Below, piece after piece: positions 1-11,300 of a DNA stretch of 64,000 bases. The notes beneath the pieces were generated by a model, which made no database searches, had not been told where the DNA came from, and worked only from the letters and a program-made list of their open reading frames with translations. This DNA is from Vanessa cardui (taxonomy: Eukaryota > Arthropoda > Insecta > Lepidoptera > Nymphalidae), in NCBI RefSeq assembly GCF_905220365.1, contig NC_061135.1:6105501-6169500 (forward strand), in the 5' to 3' direction. Position 1 is the first letter of the stretch; every line of letters starts with the position of its first letter. A program made the position numbers and the translations under genes.

Positions 1-39
1 TACTCTACGACAATGATTTCAACGATTTCCTTGTGTCAG
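1..39 (+). CDS. Penultimate coding exon of an unrecognised gene (partial)
   Basis: Frame 3 (codons from base 3) is open to base 38. A single G at 39 is followed by a GT donor at 40-41, so the exon ends in phase 1. The residues are acidic and aromatic (LYDNDFNDFLVS). The phase matches the acceptor at 338-339, making an Asp codon (G+AT) across the junction. The gene starts outside the window, so only its C-terminus can be seen and I cannot name the protein. Confidence 0.6.
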
Positions 40-339
40 GTATTATGCAACATTCGAGAAAAATACTATGATATATAATAATAACATAATTTATACAATA
101 TAAAGGAAATTTTGTAAACTTATATCTACTGTTTACATCTTACTTAGTACAGATACTTGAAGTACAGGCACAAAGCACACTTTACTTTCTATGTCTAATC
201 TAGTCAATATTTCTTACAATTTTAATGTTTAAGGGCAATCGTGACTTGGTAATCGTGACAGTTTGCCTGTCTATAAATAAATAAACAAAACACCAACCAA
301 CTTAAATAATTAAAATATTAATAATACTCTCTTTTTTAG

Positions 340-422
340 ATGACGAAATGTTCCTGGGCGATGGTTTAGAAGACGATGAACATGTTCTTGAATTTCATGG
401 GCCCAATATAGTATTGCTTTGA
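340..422 (+). CDS. Terminal coding exon of the same unrecognised gene
   Basis: A pyrimidine-rich acceptor (cttttttag) at 331-339 precedes an open frame that ends at TGA 420-422. With the exon at 1-39 in phase 1, the two visible exons give about 39 C-terminal residues. These form an acidic stretch (DDEMFLGDGLEDDEH) followed by a short hydrophobic end (FHGPNIVLL). A polyadenylation signal AATAAA lies at 936-941, which would give a 3' UTR of about 500 bases. The gene converges on TIMM29. Function unknown. Confidence 0.6.
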
Positions 423-2265
423 AATTGTATAACAACTATATTAAAAAACTCCATTATCTAATATAGTTTTATAGAAAGCTACTGTGGATTATGTATATTG
501 AGTTTTGTGTATTCAATTAAAATATTTTAGTTTCATGTGATTGTTGATGTCATACATTATTTTTTTAGAGGAATAGATCTTAGTTAATTTGTTTATAAGT
601 AGTGTCTCTCAAATTCAATGAAACAGAAGAACTTTCTCCTTATGGTTATAGTTGTTTTAAATGTGTAAGTGTTTATTTGTTTGGAACACCAGAAGATATA
701 AAAGCAGTTTACATAGAACCAATGATTATCTGTAATATTTTCAATATATATTTATCTGTGATGTTGGTGTTGCAACTTATAACAACAAACTGATTTTTTA
801 GTGTTTATTGTTACTTTAATATACATAAAAATATAAGTATAAGCAAAGTCTGAAAAATTGTGATAGAATGTAAATTTGTCATGTACCTAATGGTTTATTT
901 TTTCATAACTGGTATTATTTTGTATGATAAATTGTAATAAAAAATAAAATTGTAGGTACAAAAAACTGACAGATTGCATAGCCTGTTCAGAATGTGTTTT
1001 GATGCACAAGTTGGTTTAGTTGAAAGACTGTTTAATGATGTTCATTGCCTCTTAGTGTTGCTATAGTTACTTCAGCTGTAGGTCCAATTGTAGTGATTGC
1101 TAGCTTCAAGAGTCATATCCGTTGGTTGGCTTGAGAATATAATTACTACATCTATGCAATGCTAGTTTTATAGTAAATATGACAATAGGGCTAGGCCATT
1201 CGAGATCATGTAATAAGCATGCTGTGACACAATATATTTATGTAAGATGTATATAGATTATATTACACACATTTGTAAATCTGACAGTTGTTTGTTATGC
1301 AGTTGTTGAAATGGATCTTTTTATATTCTTTTTTACTAGGTGCAATATAACGTGCATGGAGTAAATTAGCAATTTTTAAAAGTTTTTCATAATTTTATAT
1401 TACATTACTGTATCTTTATTATATTTTTTTTCAATTTTATGAACTCAATGCATTGTAATCAACAAAGTGGTTTTTATTTAATTTTTTTATCAAAGTATCA
1501 ATTTTTATTTCAATACATTTTCGATAAATCAGTAACTATTTATATTTTTTAACGGTTTTAAATAGAGGTAATAAAACATCTAATTTTGAGGTGAGTTCTG
1601 AAGGTTCATCATAGCATTATGTCGTAACCTTGAATTAGCATGAAGCAAGAATTATTAGCTTATGTTTGTTTTTATTATTTTCAATATATTTATTTATTTT
1701 CTTATTAACTAATGCTTTTTTAAATTTAAAATGAGGAATATTAAACAAAAACCTAAGTTAAAAATGTTACTTAAGTTACTGTGATTTTTGAATGAGTCCT
1801 ATGTTAAAATTTGCTTTGTGCTTTTTCTGTTACTTTGTTAATATGTTCATTATTTTGTAAGCCGCTGGAAGGGTTTAATTTATTTCTATTTGTTTCAAAT
1901 TACAATTAACAAAGTGAAGTGTTCTGCTGTATGGTAAAATATTTATAGAAGTATATTTTCATGATTCATTTAGTGATTAATGTTTTAGATTGCATTTTAG
2001 GATAGACCTCATGCATGAGAATGACTTGTGAGGACTTCTTAGTTTTTATACATTCATTGTTTTAAACATCATTAGTAAAAAGGAGCAAAATACAAACATT
2101 TTACAAAAAAATCTTTTGTTTTATTTGTTTACATTGTGATGGTAACTTCTGAATAAAACTTGAACATTTTAATGTTATAATGTTCTCTTCAAAATATTAA
2201 TTTAAAAGAGATAATGTCAACTACTAAATTGATTTAATTCAATTAATTTATATGATGATGCGGTT
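423..2265. other. AT-rich 3' UTR and intergenic stretch
   Basis: This stretch lies between the stop of the left-edge gene and the stop of TIMM29. The first 500 bases or so are probably 3' UTR of the left gene (AATAAA at 936-941). TIMM29, read on the other strand, has a candidate AATAAA as tttatt at 2120-2125. The 63-codon open frame at 602-793 lies inside the presumed UTR and shows no domain or codon bias. I see no other gene. Confidence 0.5.
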
Positions 2266-2832
2266 TCACACATTCACATCATAGTTTGTCGTCTTTATAT
2301 ATGTATTCCACCACTTTCCCATGAATCCTACGTCAACTATCCTTGAAAAAATGCTAAAATACGAGGGTTTTAAGTAGGAACAGTGAGCCTTGTACAAGTC
2401 ACAGGAATCATTCAGTTCTGAGGTGTACATGAAAGATACAATTCCAAGTGTTCCATAGTGGATCACATCTTCATTGTAACATCTTTGTATGTAATGTATG
2501 TGTTCAACAGCTTTTGGATTTCTACAATCTTCACTTACTAAGATTACATTGTTTGTGATCCTCCTCAAGTTGTCTTTGAAATCTATTTCGCTAGGGTTAT
2601 TTTCAGCTAGTGCATAAAGTGTCGCTATTCCGGTAGTCCACAGCAGGGCTTTCCTTGGATCTTCTTGGATATCCGTACGTAAGTCTTGAAACATTTGACG
2701 ATAATCTATGACTAGATTTTTCCAATAATTGGCCCATTTTTCAACTATAGTTCCTTTTAACTTGTCTGGTAACTTTATCTTTGATTGTACGTTTATAACG
2801 AAGGTCGGAGTTTTTCTTATGACTTTCAGCAT
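2266..2832 (-). CDS. TIMM29: Mitochondrial import inner membrane translocase subunit Tim29
   Basis: This is an intronless 188-residue protein of the TIMM29 (C19orf52/DUF2366) family. In human cells Tim29 belongs to the TIM22 complex, which inserts carrier proteins into the mitochondrial inner membrane. The N-terminus is basic and hydrophobic (MLKVIRKTPTFVINVQSKIK), as expected for mitochondrial targeting. Next come a conserved aromatic stretch (about residues 32-48, WANYWKNLVIDYRQMF), a likely membrane segment near 62-77 (ALLWTTGIATLYALA), and a soluble C-terminal part with several Cys and aromatic residues. The start is the first ATG of the frame; the upstream bases on this strand are AT-rich with no in-frame ATG nearby. 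The product is shorter than the roughly 260-residue human protein. Recognition is from remembered family motifs, not a search. Confidence 0.85.
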   Translation of the reverse strand: MLKVIRKTPTFVINVQSKIKLPDKLKGTIVEKWANYWKNLVIDYRQMFQDLRTDIQEDPRKALLWTTGIATLYALAENNPSEIDFKDNLRRITNNVILVSEDCRNPKAVEHIHYIQRCYNEDVIHYGTLGIVSFMYTSELNDSCDLYKAHCSYLKPSYFSIFSRIVDVGFMGKWWNTYIKTTNYDVNV

Positions 2833-3039
2833 ATTATATGAATGTGAATATATAAGATATAATTAATTAATTGTAATCAAATTGTTTACAGAAATGTAAT
2901 AACCAGAAAATAAAATATCTTTTCAAGACACGAGACATTGACGCCTGTCAGTTGTTCTTGACATGACATGATATGACATTGACAATATATATTTTATACT
3001 TTTTTTCAAGGAATAAAATTACAGTGCTATATAGCTATT

Positions 3040-4331
3040 AGGTTGGGGAAAAAGTCTTTTCGCATATAGTATGTATGAACTTGTAATAAAATCTCTTTGG
3101 CTATACCATTTGTATCTGGATGGTTTTAGTATCATTAAAAAGTTTTAATTTTAAAGAAGGCACTTCGAAATTCAAATTAGGGATTTGTGTGATTTTCATT
3201 TGTTTTTGTTGTTGTTAAAATGAGTGAATCTAAAGAAGAAATTCGATACATTTTAAAATTTTACTATAAAAAAGGTAAAAATGCAACTCAAGCCGCGAAA
3301 AAAATTTGTGATGTTTATGGACCTAATGCAGTATCTGTGAGAGTAGCGCAAGTTTGGTTTAAGCGTTTTCAAGCCGGAAATTGTGATATCAAAAATGCAT
3401 CTCGTTTTGGTCGCCCTGTTACGGACAAAATTGATGCCATTTTTGAAAAAGTGGAGCAAGATCGGCATATTAGTAGTTACGATGTAGCTGAAGAACTGGC
3501 AATTGACCACAAAACGGTTTTGACTCATTTGAATAAAGCTGGGTACACAAAAAAGCTCGATATATGGAATCTTTGTATATGAGTGCCTTATGAACTCACT
3601 GAAAGAAACCTAATGAACCGTGTACTCATTTGTGATTCTTTATTACGACGTAATGAAACCGAACCATTTTTGAGAAGCTGATAACTGGTGATGAAAAGTG
3701 GATCACATACGACAAGAACGTGCGAAAAAGATCGTGGTCAAAGGCCGGTCAAGCTTCACAGACTGTGGCAAAACCCGGATTAACAACAAGGTAATGCTGT
3801 GTGTATGGTGGGATTGGAAGGGCATCATTCATTATGAGCTGTTACCGCCCGGCAGGACCATCGATTCAGAACTGTATTGCGAACAATTGATGAGATTGAA
3901 GCAAGAAATTGAGAGAAAGCGGCCAGAATTGATCAACAGAAGGGGTGTGGTTTTTCACCATGACAACTCTAGACCTCACACATCTTTAGCCACTCAACAA
4001 AAATTACGAGAGTTTGGCTGGAAGGTATTAATGCATCCGCCGTATAGTCCTGACCTTGCACCTTCAGATTTTCATCTGTTTCGGTCTCTGCGGAATTTCT
4101 TAGGCAGTGTCAGGTTAACATCACGAGAGGACTGCCAAAACCACTTGTCGCAGTTTTTCGATCAGAAGCCCCAAAATTTTTACAGCAATGGGATCATGTC
4201 ACTACCAACAAGATGGCAAAAAGTTATGGAACAAAATGGCACCTACATACTTTAGTCAAATGTAAATAAACTATAAAAAAAAACTTTTTGAATTTTCATA
4301 TAAAATACGAAGAAACTTTTTCCCCAACCTA
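3040..4331 (+). mobile_element. mariner (Tc1/mariner) DNA transposon, degraded
   Basis: A 1.29-kb element with imperfect terminal inverted repeats of about 28 bp. The left end reads aggttggggaaaaagtc near 3040, and the right end (4303-4331) is its reverse complement with a few mismatches. A TA flanks each end, as expected for a TA target duplication; the exact boundary is ambiguous by 1-2 bases. Inside is one broken mariner transposase gene on the same strand as the left end. It sits between TIMM29 and a foldback repeat. Confidence 0.93.
3220..4255 (+). pseudogene. mariner transposase pseudogene
   Basis: The N-terminal half (ATG 3220 to TGA 3580-3582, 120 codons) carries the two helix-turn-helix regions of mariner transposases (AQVWFKRFQAG, SSYDVAEELAIDHKTVLTHL). 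Homology continues in the same frame past the stop (PYELTERNLMNRV), then shifts frame near 3680 (LITGDEKWITYD, holding the first catalytic Asp) and again near 3790. The last frame, to TAG 4253-4255, contains WWDWKGIIHYELLPPG, HHDNSRPH and YSPDLAPSDFHLF, which hold the second and third catalytic Asp of the DD34D triad. One internal stop plus two frameshifts make the copy non-functional. The second open frame formally begins at 3698, but its first 30 codons or so are out of the homologous frame. Confidence 0.9.
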
Positions 4332-4388
4332 TTATTATATTTAAATTTAATATTACTTTTTTTGTAAAAAACGAGTAGAATTGAGTTA

Positions 4389-4490
4389 AAATAAAACTAG
4401 TTATAACGGTTTTGAATCGCATATATTAATTATTTTTGGCATCCCATAATTAATATACGCGATTCAAATCCGATATAACTAGTTTTATTT
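4389..4490. repeat. Foldback inverted repeat (about 45-bp arms)
   Basis: Bases 4389-4433 and 4446-4490 are reverse complements over about 45 positions with only a few mismatches, separated by a 12-base spacer. Both arms carry aaaactagttata and attaattat motifs. This may be a small MITE or foldback element. It lies about 60 bp after the mariner end. Confidence 0.8.
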
Positions 4491-4734
4491 CAATGTGTAA
4501 TCGCGAAAATTTAAGACAACATTATATAGAATTGAGTTACTCAATAGGAGAAATATTTTTTCTCAAGTTTTAGCCTAAGAAGAACCTAATCGGAAGTGCG
4601 TAATTCACTTAAAACAAAACTCTTTTATATCCCAAACCGATTTTAAATATGAATACTATCCACTATTGTTGTACCACAAAACATTAATATTTTGTTACAA
4701 CAATTATTAGCTCCAGAAATAAAGAGTACCAGGT

Positions 4735-6062
4735 TTATTTTTTTTATTTTATAGGGGGCAAACGAGCAGGAGGCTCACCTGATGGAAAGTGATTACCATG
4801 CCTATAGACATCTTCAACACCGGAGGCTTGCAGGTGCGTTGCGGGTCTTTAAGGAACACTCTTTTTTTAAGGTTCTGAAGTCGTATTGGTTCGGAAAAAC
4901 TGCAAAAAGATTCGAAGGTTCGTCAGAATGGTTGTGCGAGGTAGAAAATGTCTTAAAAAATCACGCTGTTGTGGATTTTCGGACATCAAGCCGGTGCAAG
5001 TGACACTTTGAATTTTGAAGAGATGTCCGAAGGTGAAATTCAGCAGCTGGGATTAATGCGAACAGTCCCCGTGAAAATTCTGTAGAAGACGCAGAGTGAT
5101 ACAACATCTCTACGCAAAATGAAAGGATCAAGCAGGTCGGAAAGGGCTTGATGAGAAGGGTCAAATGGAAGAAGCTGGTACCGAGGAGCACCCACACAAG
5201 GGTGAGAGCAGTATTCCATGTGGGGCAGAATTTGTGCCTTGTATAGTCTTAGGCGATGGGCCGACGTGAAATACTGTCTTGCCTTGCTGAGCACACCAAG
5301 CTTTTTTATGCTAATTTGAATTTGCGTTTCCATTGACTGCGGAACTGAACGAGGCTCGAAATATCAAATTAGTAAGTAATGTTTTAGTGTTTAACGCGCA
5401 AATTTGCGTCTTTTTGGAGTTGAAGTGGACTAAGTTTAGCTGGCCTTAGTCCGAGACTGTCTGTGTCATGATGAAGACATGATTTCAGACACAATTTGTT
5501 CCGGTTTTCTTCGACGTTTTCCGGAAAAATATTAGCCCAGCCGGTGTATGAGGTATTTACGGTGCTTTCATCTGCAGAGCAGTGAATTTTACAGATTTGC
5601 AACAAATCATTGATATGCAGAAAAAACATAGTGGGTGATAGAATAGAGGCACCAGCATTGAAGAATTTTATATCAGAGCATGCACCATAGATTACGACTG
5701 TAATGCTCTGATCTGCCAAAAAGCTGGTGATCTAATTGCATAATTTCCCGGGAATCCCGTAGAAAGGGAGCTTCGAAATATGTTCTTTGTGCCATACGCA
5801 ATCGAAAGCCTTCGCTAACTCCAAACTGGCCGCCAATGGGGGAGGATGAGGGGATGAGGGGGAGGCCCCTTGCTCTCAACTGCTTCCGTCCATCTGTGAG
5901 TAAAGTAAGCTAGAAGATCACCGGCTGAACAAACCCGACGAAACCGAAAGCTTTTAGTTTATAATTGACTCCACTTGGAGAACAAGGACGTGACAGCTAT
6001 AGGCCTATAATTTGAGGGGTCTTTGCCCCATTTAGGGAACGGATGCACCAAAGCAGTCTCCG
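4735..6062 (-). mobile_element. Decayed, 5'-truncated copy of the LINE at 8350-11705
   Basis: On the minus strand this stretch matches the 3' part of the larger LINE downstream: the same tail (gcaaacgagcaggaggctcacctgatgg at 4757), the same RT C-terminal region, and the same block ending at caccaaagcagtct (about 6046-6061). Stops, frameshifts and internal deletions are scattered throughout. Fragments such as KKLGVLSKARQYFTSAHRL and FFLHINDLLQI are visible in different frames. A T-rich run at 4736-4752 is the eroded poly(A) tail. No functional product is possible. Confidence 0.88.
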
Positions 6063-6073
6063 AAGCTGCTTTC

Positions 6074-6112
6074 ATAGTCGGCGACTATTCGGCAAAGAGC
6101 GCCGACTATCGG
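6074..6112. repeat. Short inverted repeat (atagtcggcg / cgccgactat)
   Basis: A 10-bp GC-rich stem (atagtcggcg near 6076, cgccgactat near 6101) surrounds a loop of about 16 bases that repeats the motif partially (actattcgg). It starts right where homology to the full-length LINE ends, so it may be part of another repeat into which the LINE inserted. Confidence 0.4.
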
Positions 6113-6289
6113 GTTTCTAACTTTAAATATATCCTCAATGAAATATATACAGAATGCATCACAAAATTTACAATCTGTAAGTATTTATTAATGGCACTCT
6201 GTAAAAGGTTTATCCTCTTCAGTATCTAAAATTACTAACATGACATTATGACATCAAAAAATAGAATCTTAATAAAATGTAAATGATTA

Positions 6290-6410
6290 TCACCCGACTT
6301 CTAAAAGGAGGAGGTTATCAATTAGTCTGAATTTTTTTTATATTTGTTACCTCATAACTTTTAAGTGGGTGGACCGATTTTTATAATTTTTTTTAATTTT
6401 TTTGTTTGAA
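6290..6410. repeat. Lepidopteran interspersed repeat fragment
   Basis: The stretch cccgacttctaaaaggaggaggttatcaatt, followed by 'ttacctcataacttttaagtgggtggaccgattttt', resembles a common insect repeat tail (a 'cgacttcaaaaaggaggaggttctcaattcg' type). The assignment rests on memory of such repeats. The rest of the gap 6063-7526 is AT-rich with no gene I can support. Confidence 0.5.
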
Positions 6411-7526
6411 TAATAACATGTATAACAATAACTATAACTACATTACGTAATCGTAAATCGACTTTTAAGTAGTCTAATATTTTCATTTCATTTTACTTAG
6501 GAGAACTCTAAAAAATGTGTTGAAAACGCAATTATTTTTATTACTTTTTAGTGCATATTCATTTGTTTTAAAATAGTGTTTTTCTTAGTCGGTTTTTCTT
6601 TTAGTTAAAATTTTTATTTATTACTGCCTCTAGTCCTTGCGTAAAATAAGTCATTTTGTTTAGATTTATTGTCGTATCTAGACTAAAGGCTAGACGGCCA
6701 AATTTTTTGAGGAAACCAATAAATACTTAGGTTTGTTTAATTAGCGCAAAATATTTTATTGGTAGTACGATAACCGCAACTTTTCTTGACATAGTAAAAA
6801 TATTTCGGGGAGGTTTGAACCCCTAAAACCCCCCTCTGCATACGGCCATGATTGATATTATATATTATTCTTATACGCGAGACAACAAACGTACATGGAA
6901 CATTTATTTATGTAAGAATACATGGTAAATTTCATTGATAAAAGATAACTCAAGACTATTGGAAGTTTAATATCAGTAGGAAGGGAATAATTGGTAATTT
7001 ATCGTCCGAGAAAGATGTATATAGCCTTTTTTAATCGACAAAGGAGTAAATAAATAAACCTTAGATTTCGCTTTGATGTATTGTATAATAAAAATATTTC
7101 TTCATCATGATATCCTTATTTATGATGCTACACTATTCCACTTAACTACTTAAATATACCTTCATTTTACTTCGAAATTTTCGATACCAAATGCGTCGAT
7201 GTTTAAAATCACAGTTACTTTTTCGCAAGTTCCTAATGAATATAAGATATTTTTCAATGATATTACGTGAATTATAATTAGAAATATTGTTTATTTGTCT
7301 TCTAACTGTCTATTTCTCGTGTGATTTAAATATACACAAATTGTAAATAACTCACACCCTTGCACCACTAATTGTATATATATATAGGTATATATTGAAT
7401 ACATTTGTTAATAAAACGCTAAAATACTGCAAAAAAAGTTTATGTTTATTTTAATTCCAGTACCTTGTTATATAATAATTGTTAGTCTTTGTTTTTGACA
7501 GGCTAAGAGAAAAATGATTAAAAAGA

Positions 7527-8068
7527 TTAACCTTTCCGTGTCGGTAAAGAACCACCGACTCCTTTGGCTTCTCTTCTTTTACGTGCTTTGACTAAGTCTT
7601 TCATTTGTAGCATCACATCGCTAAGAGGTTTCATTTCTGGTGGTTGAGGCATATCAGGAAACTGGGGCATCTCTTGTCTAGGAACCTTAAAATAATTATA
7701 CCATTTTTAGTTGTTATTTCGAACACATAAAACAAATAAAATATAAAATTTCATTTATGTTTATGAATAATAAATGAATCAATTGTTTGAAATTTATTTG
7801 GTAGCTATAGCTAACCTATTTAAACCTATTTTTTTTTATTTATAGGGCACAAACATAAGTACCTAATTTATATTATTATGTTATTTTATTTCAACATCAA
7901 TGCTTAAAGTTTTTAAAATAGGCAAGAAATTATTTTCTAAATTCTTACCCGCTTTAGAGGTTTTAAGTCTTCATGAGAATCTTCAATAACACTTTTAAAG
8001 AATACTTTTTGGCCATAGCATGAAGCTAGGCAAATGAAAACTAACATTAAAAAATGCGTGTATTTCAT
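7527..8068 (-). CDS. Small secreted protein with dibasic sites (putative peptide precursor)
   Basis: Two exons on the minus strand: 8068-7949 (40 codons from ATG) and 7685-7527 (52 codons plus TAA). The donor is CGG|GTAAGA at 7949/7948 and the acceptor AG is at 7687-7686; the junction is in phase 0. The 92-residue product begins with a clear signal peptide (MKYTHFLMLVFICLASCYG), with cleavage likely before or after the Gly near residue 19. The mature part has a dibasic KR exactly at the exon junction (LKPLKR|VPRQ), a Pro/Met-rich central segment (QFPDMPQPPEMKP), and a second basic cluster (KARKRR) near the C-terminus. A polyadenylation signal AATAAA (tttatt at 7445-7450) lies 77 bases past the stop. 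The layout fits a secreted peptide precursor, but I know no family and there is no amidation Gly before the KR. Both exons are too short to show as long open frames. Confidence 0.65.
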
Positions 8069-8349
8069 ATTTGCTGGTCTCTGTTACATTGACATAATTT
8101 TAAACATACCCATCTTTATATGAGATATGTCGTATGCGACTTTAACTGCACGCAAACATTTCGTAAACAATGCTTCATTTCCTGTGATGGACAAGATTAC
8201 TTAGATCAAAATGTCAAACACTCGATAAAATTAATTACGATCTACTTATAAAAGCGCTTGCGTCATTAAAAAGCTCGAAACCAATGCCTCATCTTGATGT
8301 TATCAGGTTCAATTGAATGTAAATGATTACTTTTAATGTTAGGTATAAA

Positions 8350-11300
8350 TTTTTTTTTTTTTTTTTTTTTTTATGGAATAGGTGGCAAACGAGCAGGAGG
8401 CTCACCTGATGGAAAGTGACTACCACCGCCCATGGACATCTGCAACACCAGGGGGTTTGCAGGTGCGTTGCCGGCCTTTGAGAAAGGAGTAGGCTCTTTT
8501 CTTGAAGGTTCCCATGTCGTATCGGTTCGGAAAAACCGCCGGCGACAGCTGGTTCCACAGAGTGGTTGTGCGAGGCAGAAAATGTCTAAGAAATCGCGCT
8601 GTTGTGGATTTTCGGACATCAAGATGGTGCGGGTGAAACTTAGAATTTTGACGAGATGTCCGAAGGTGAAATTCAGCAGCCGGGATTAATCCGAACAATT
8701 CCTCGGAACATTCCCCGTGAAAAATTCGGTAGAAGATGCAGAGTGATCCAACATCTCTACGCAAAGCCAAAGGATCAAGGAGATCGGAAAGGGCTTGATC
8801 GTCGATAATTCGAGCCGCTCTACGTTGGATGCGGTCAAATGGAAGGAGCTGGTACTGGGGAGCACCCGCCCAGAGGTGAGAGCAGTACTCCATGTGAGGC
8901 CGAATTTGCGCCTTGTAAAGTTTAAGGCGATGGGCCGACGTGAAGTACTGTCTCGCCTTGCTGAGCACACCGAGCTTCTTTGAAGCCAATTTGGCTTTGC
9001 CTTCCAATTGACCGCGGAACTGAACGAGGCTCGAAATATCAACGCCAAGTATTCCGATACTACCTGTAGCGGCTATCGGGATGTTCTCAAATCGTGGAGA
9101 TACGACAAATGGTGTTTTTTTAGCGGTTAACGCGCAAACTTGCGTCTTTTTGGGGTTGAAATGGACTAAATTTAGCCGGCCCCAGTTCGAGACTTCGTTT
9201 AACGAAGACTCGATTTCAGACACAAGTTTGTTCCGGTTTTCTTCGATGTTTTCCCGAGAAATATTAGCGCGGCCGGTGTATAAGGTGTCAACGGTACTGT
9301 CGTCTGCATAGCAATGAATGTTCCCGATTTGCAACAAATCATTGATATGCAGAAGAAACAGAGTGGGTGATAGGACGCAGCCTTGTGGAACACCAGCATT
9401 GACGAATTTTAAGTCAGAGCATGCACCGTCGACAACGACCTTGATGCTCCGATCTGCCAAAAAGCTGGTAATCCAATTGCATAATTTCCCGGGAAGCCCA
9501 TAAGAAGGAAGCTTCGAAAGAAGCGCTTTGTGCCATACGCGATCGAAGGCCTTCGCTATGTCCAAGCTGGCTGCTAGTGCCTCCCCCTTGCTCTCAACTG
9601 CTTCAGCCCACCTGTGAGTAAGGTAAACTAGAAGATCACCGGCTGAGCGACCCCGACGGAAACCGTACTGGCGGTCACTAATCAGCTGATTCTCCTCTAG
9701 GTACCGCAGGAGCTGGCAGTTAATAAGGGACTCCATTATCTTGGAGAGCAAGGAGGTGATGGCTATAGGCCTATAATTGGACGGATCTGAGCGGTTGCCT
9801 TTTTTAGGGATCGGATGCACCAAAGCAGTCTTCCAGGAGTTCGGGACGACGCCTAATGCGTAGGATTGCCGGAAAAGACGCGTTAAGACCGGTGCCAACT
9901 CGGGAGCACATGTCCGTAGCACGATTGGTGGGATGCCATCGGGTCCACTCGACTTGTGAATGTCCAAGGAAAGAAGTGCTTTCCGAACTGCACTTTGCCG
10001 AAGTTTAACCTCCGGCATCGTCGTATCACATCGCGGGATTGATGGAGGTGACTTTCCTTGGTCATCCAGAGTCGAGTTCGACGCGAAGAGAGACCCTAAA
10101 AGATCGGCCTTCTCCTTCGCGGTATGGGCCAATGACTCACCGTCCCTGTGCAAAGACGGAAAAGAAGGCTGACAGAAATTCCCTAGGACAGCCTTAGCGA
10201 GAGACCAGAACGCACGTGTTCCTGATGGGAAGCGCACCAGTCTCTCGCCAATTCTGCCAATGTACTTCGACTTCGCCTCAGCTATCACGTTTTTGAAGGA
10301 CCTGGAGGCAGAGTTATATTCCTTTCTGAATGTGCTGGTGTTTGTATCACGAGACGCCGATGCGTTAGCCCAGTCTTGGTAGCGTTCCCATTTTCGGCGT
10401 GAAGCCGTCTTACAGAGGCGACCAAACCAGGGCTGGGACTTGCCACCAATGGGCACCGCAGAATATGGAATGAAAAGTTCCATACCCTGAAGCACCACAT
10501 CGGCGACAGAGTCAGCAACAACGCTCGGATCATCCATCGAGAAACAAACTCGCCCCCATGGGTAAGATGCAAAGAAGGACCGCATCCCATCCCAATCTGC
10601 TGACTTGTAGTGCCACACGCGACGACAGCCCGCGAAACGAGGTCGTGAGTATCGTGTAACTGGCACTGTACTCCGGACGAGACAGTGGTCCGACGAGCCC
10701 AGAGGGGGATCGACGACAATCTTATAGCCGTCCGGATGCGAAGTCAGCAGAAGGTCCAACAGGGAAGGTGTATGATCCTCCACGTCCGGTATTCGCGTTG
10801 GCGAGGTGACCAGTTGTGTCAAATCATAAGCCAAAGCGAAGTCGAGAACAGATCTACCCGCATGATCAGTGGTGCGTGATCCAAGCCACTCTGTATGATG
10901 AGCATTGAAATCGCCCAGAATAATGATCTCTGCGGATGGAGTCTGCTGCAGCACGGAATCTGTAGCCAATTGGACGTGCTCAACCAGTCGGTCGGTTTCG
11001 GCATTACCGCTATGGGACCTATAAAGGCACGCGTAGATTCGCGGATGGTCGTCGCAGTCTACGCGCAGCCAGATAATTGATAGGTCCTGCCCTTCAAGGC
11101 TGCCGAGGCGTCGAGAGCAGATATCATCTCTGACGTAAACGCACACCCCAGCTCGTGGCACAAAAGTATGCTCCAATTTGTACCCGGGGTAAGAGAGAAA
11201 AGACGTATCGGCAGGAGAAGATATCTGGGTCTCGGTAAGAAAGAGCAAGGCCGGCTTCGCCGTCTCAAGGTGAAAGTGAACGGCATTCAAGTTGGAGTTG

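Noticed and set aside
602..793. 63-codon open frame downstream of the left-edge gene
   Set aside because: It lies in the presumed 3' UTR, has AT-driven composition and no domain or splice context.
8247..8254. tataaaag as a TATA box upstream of the secreted-protein gene
   Set aside because: The good match is on the plus strand while the gene is on the minus strand; the reverse reading is a poor box.
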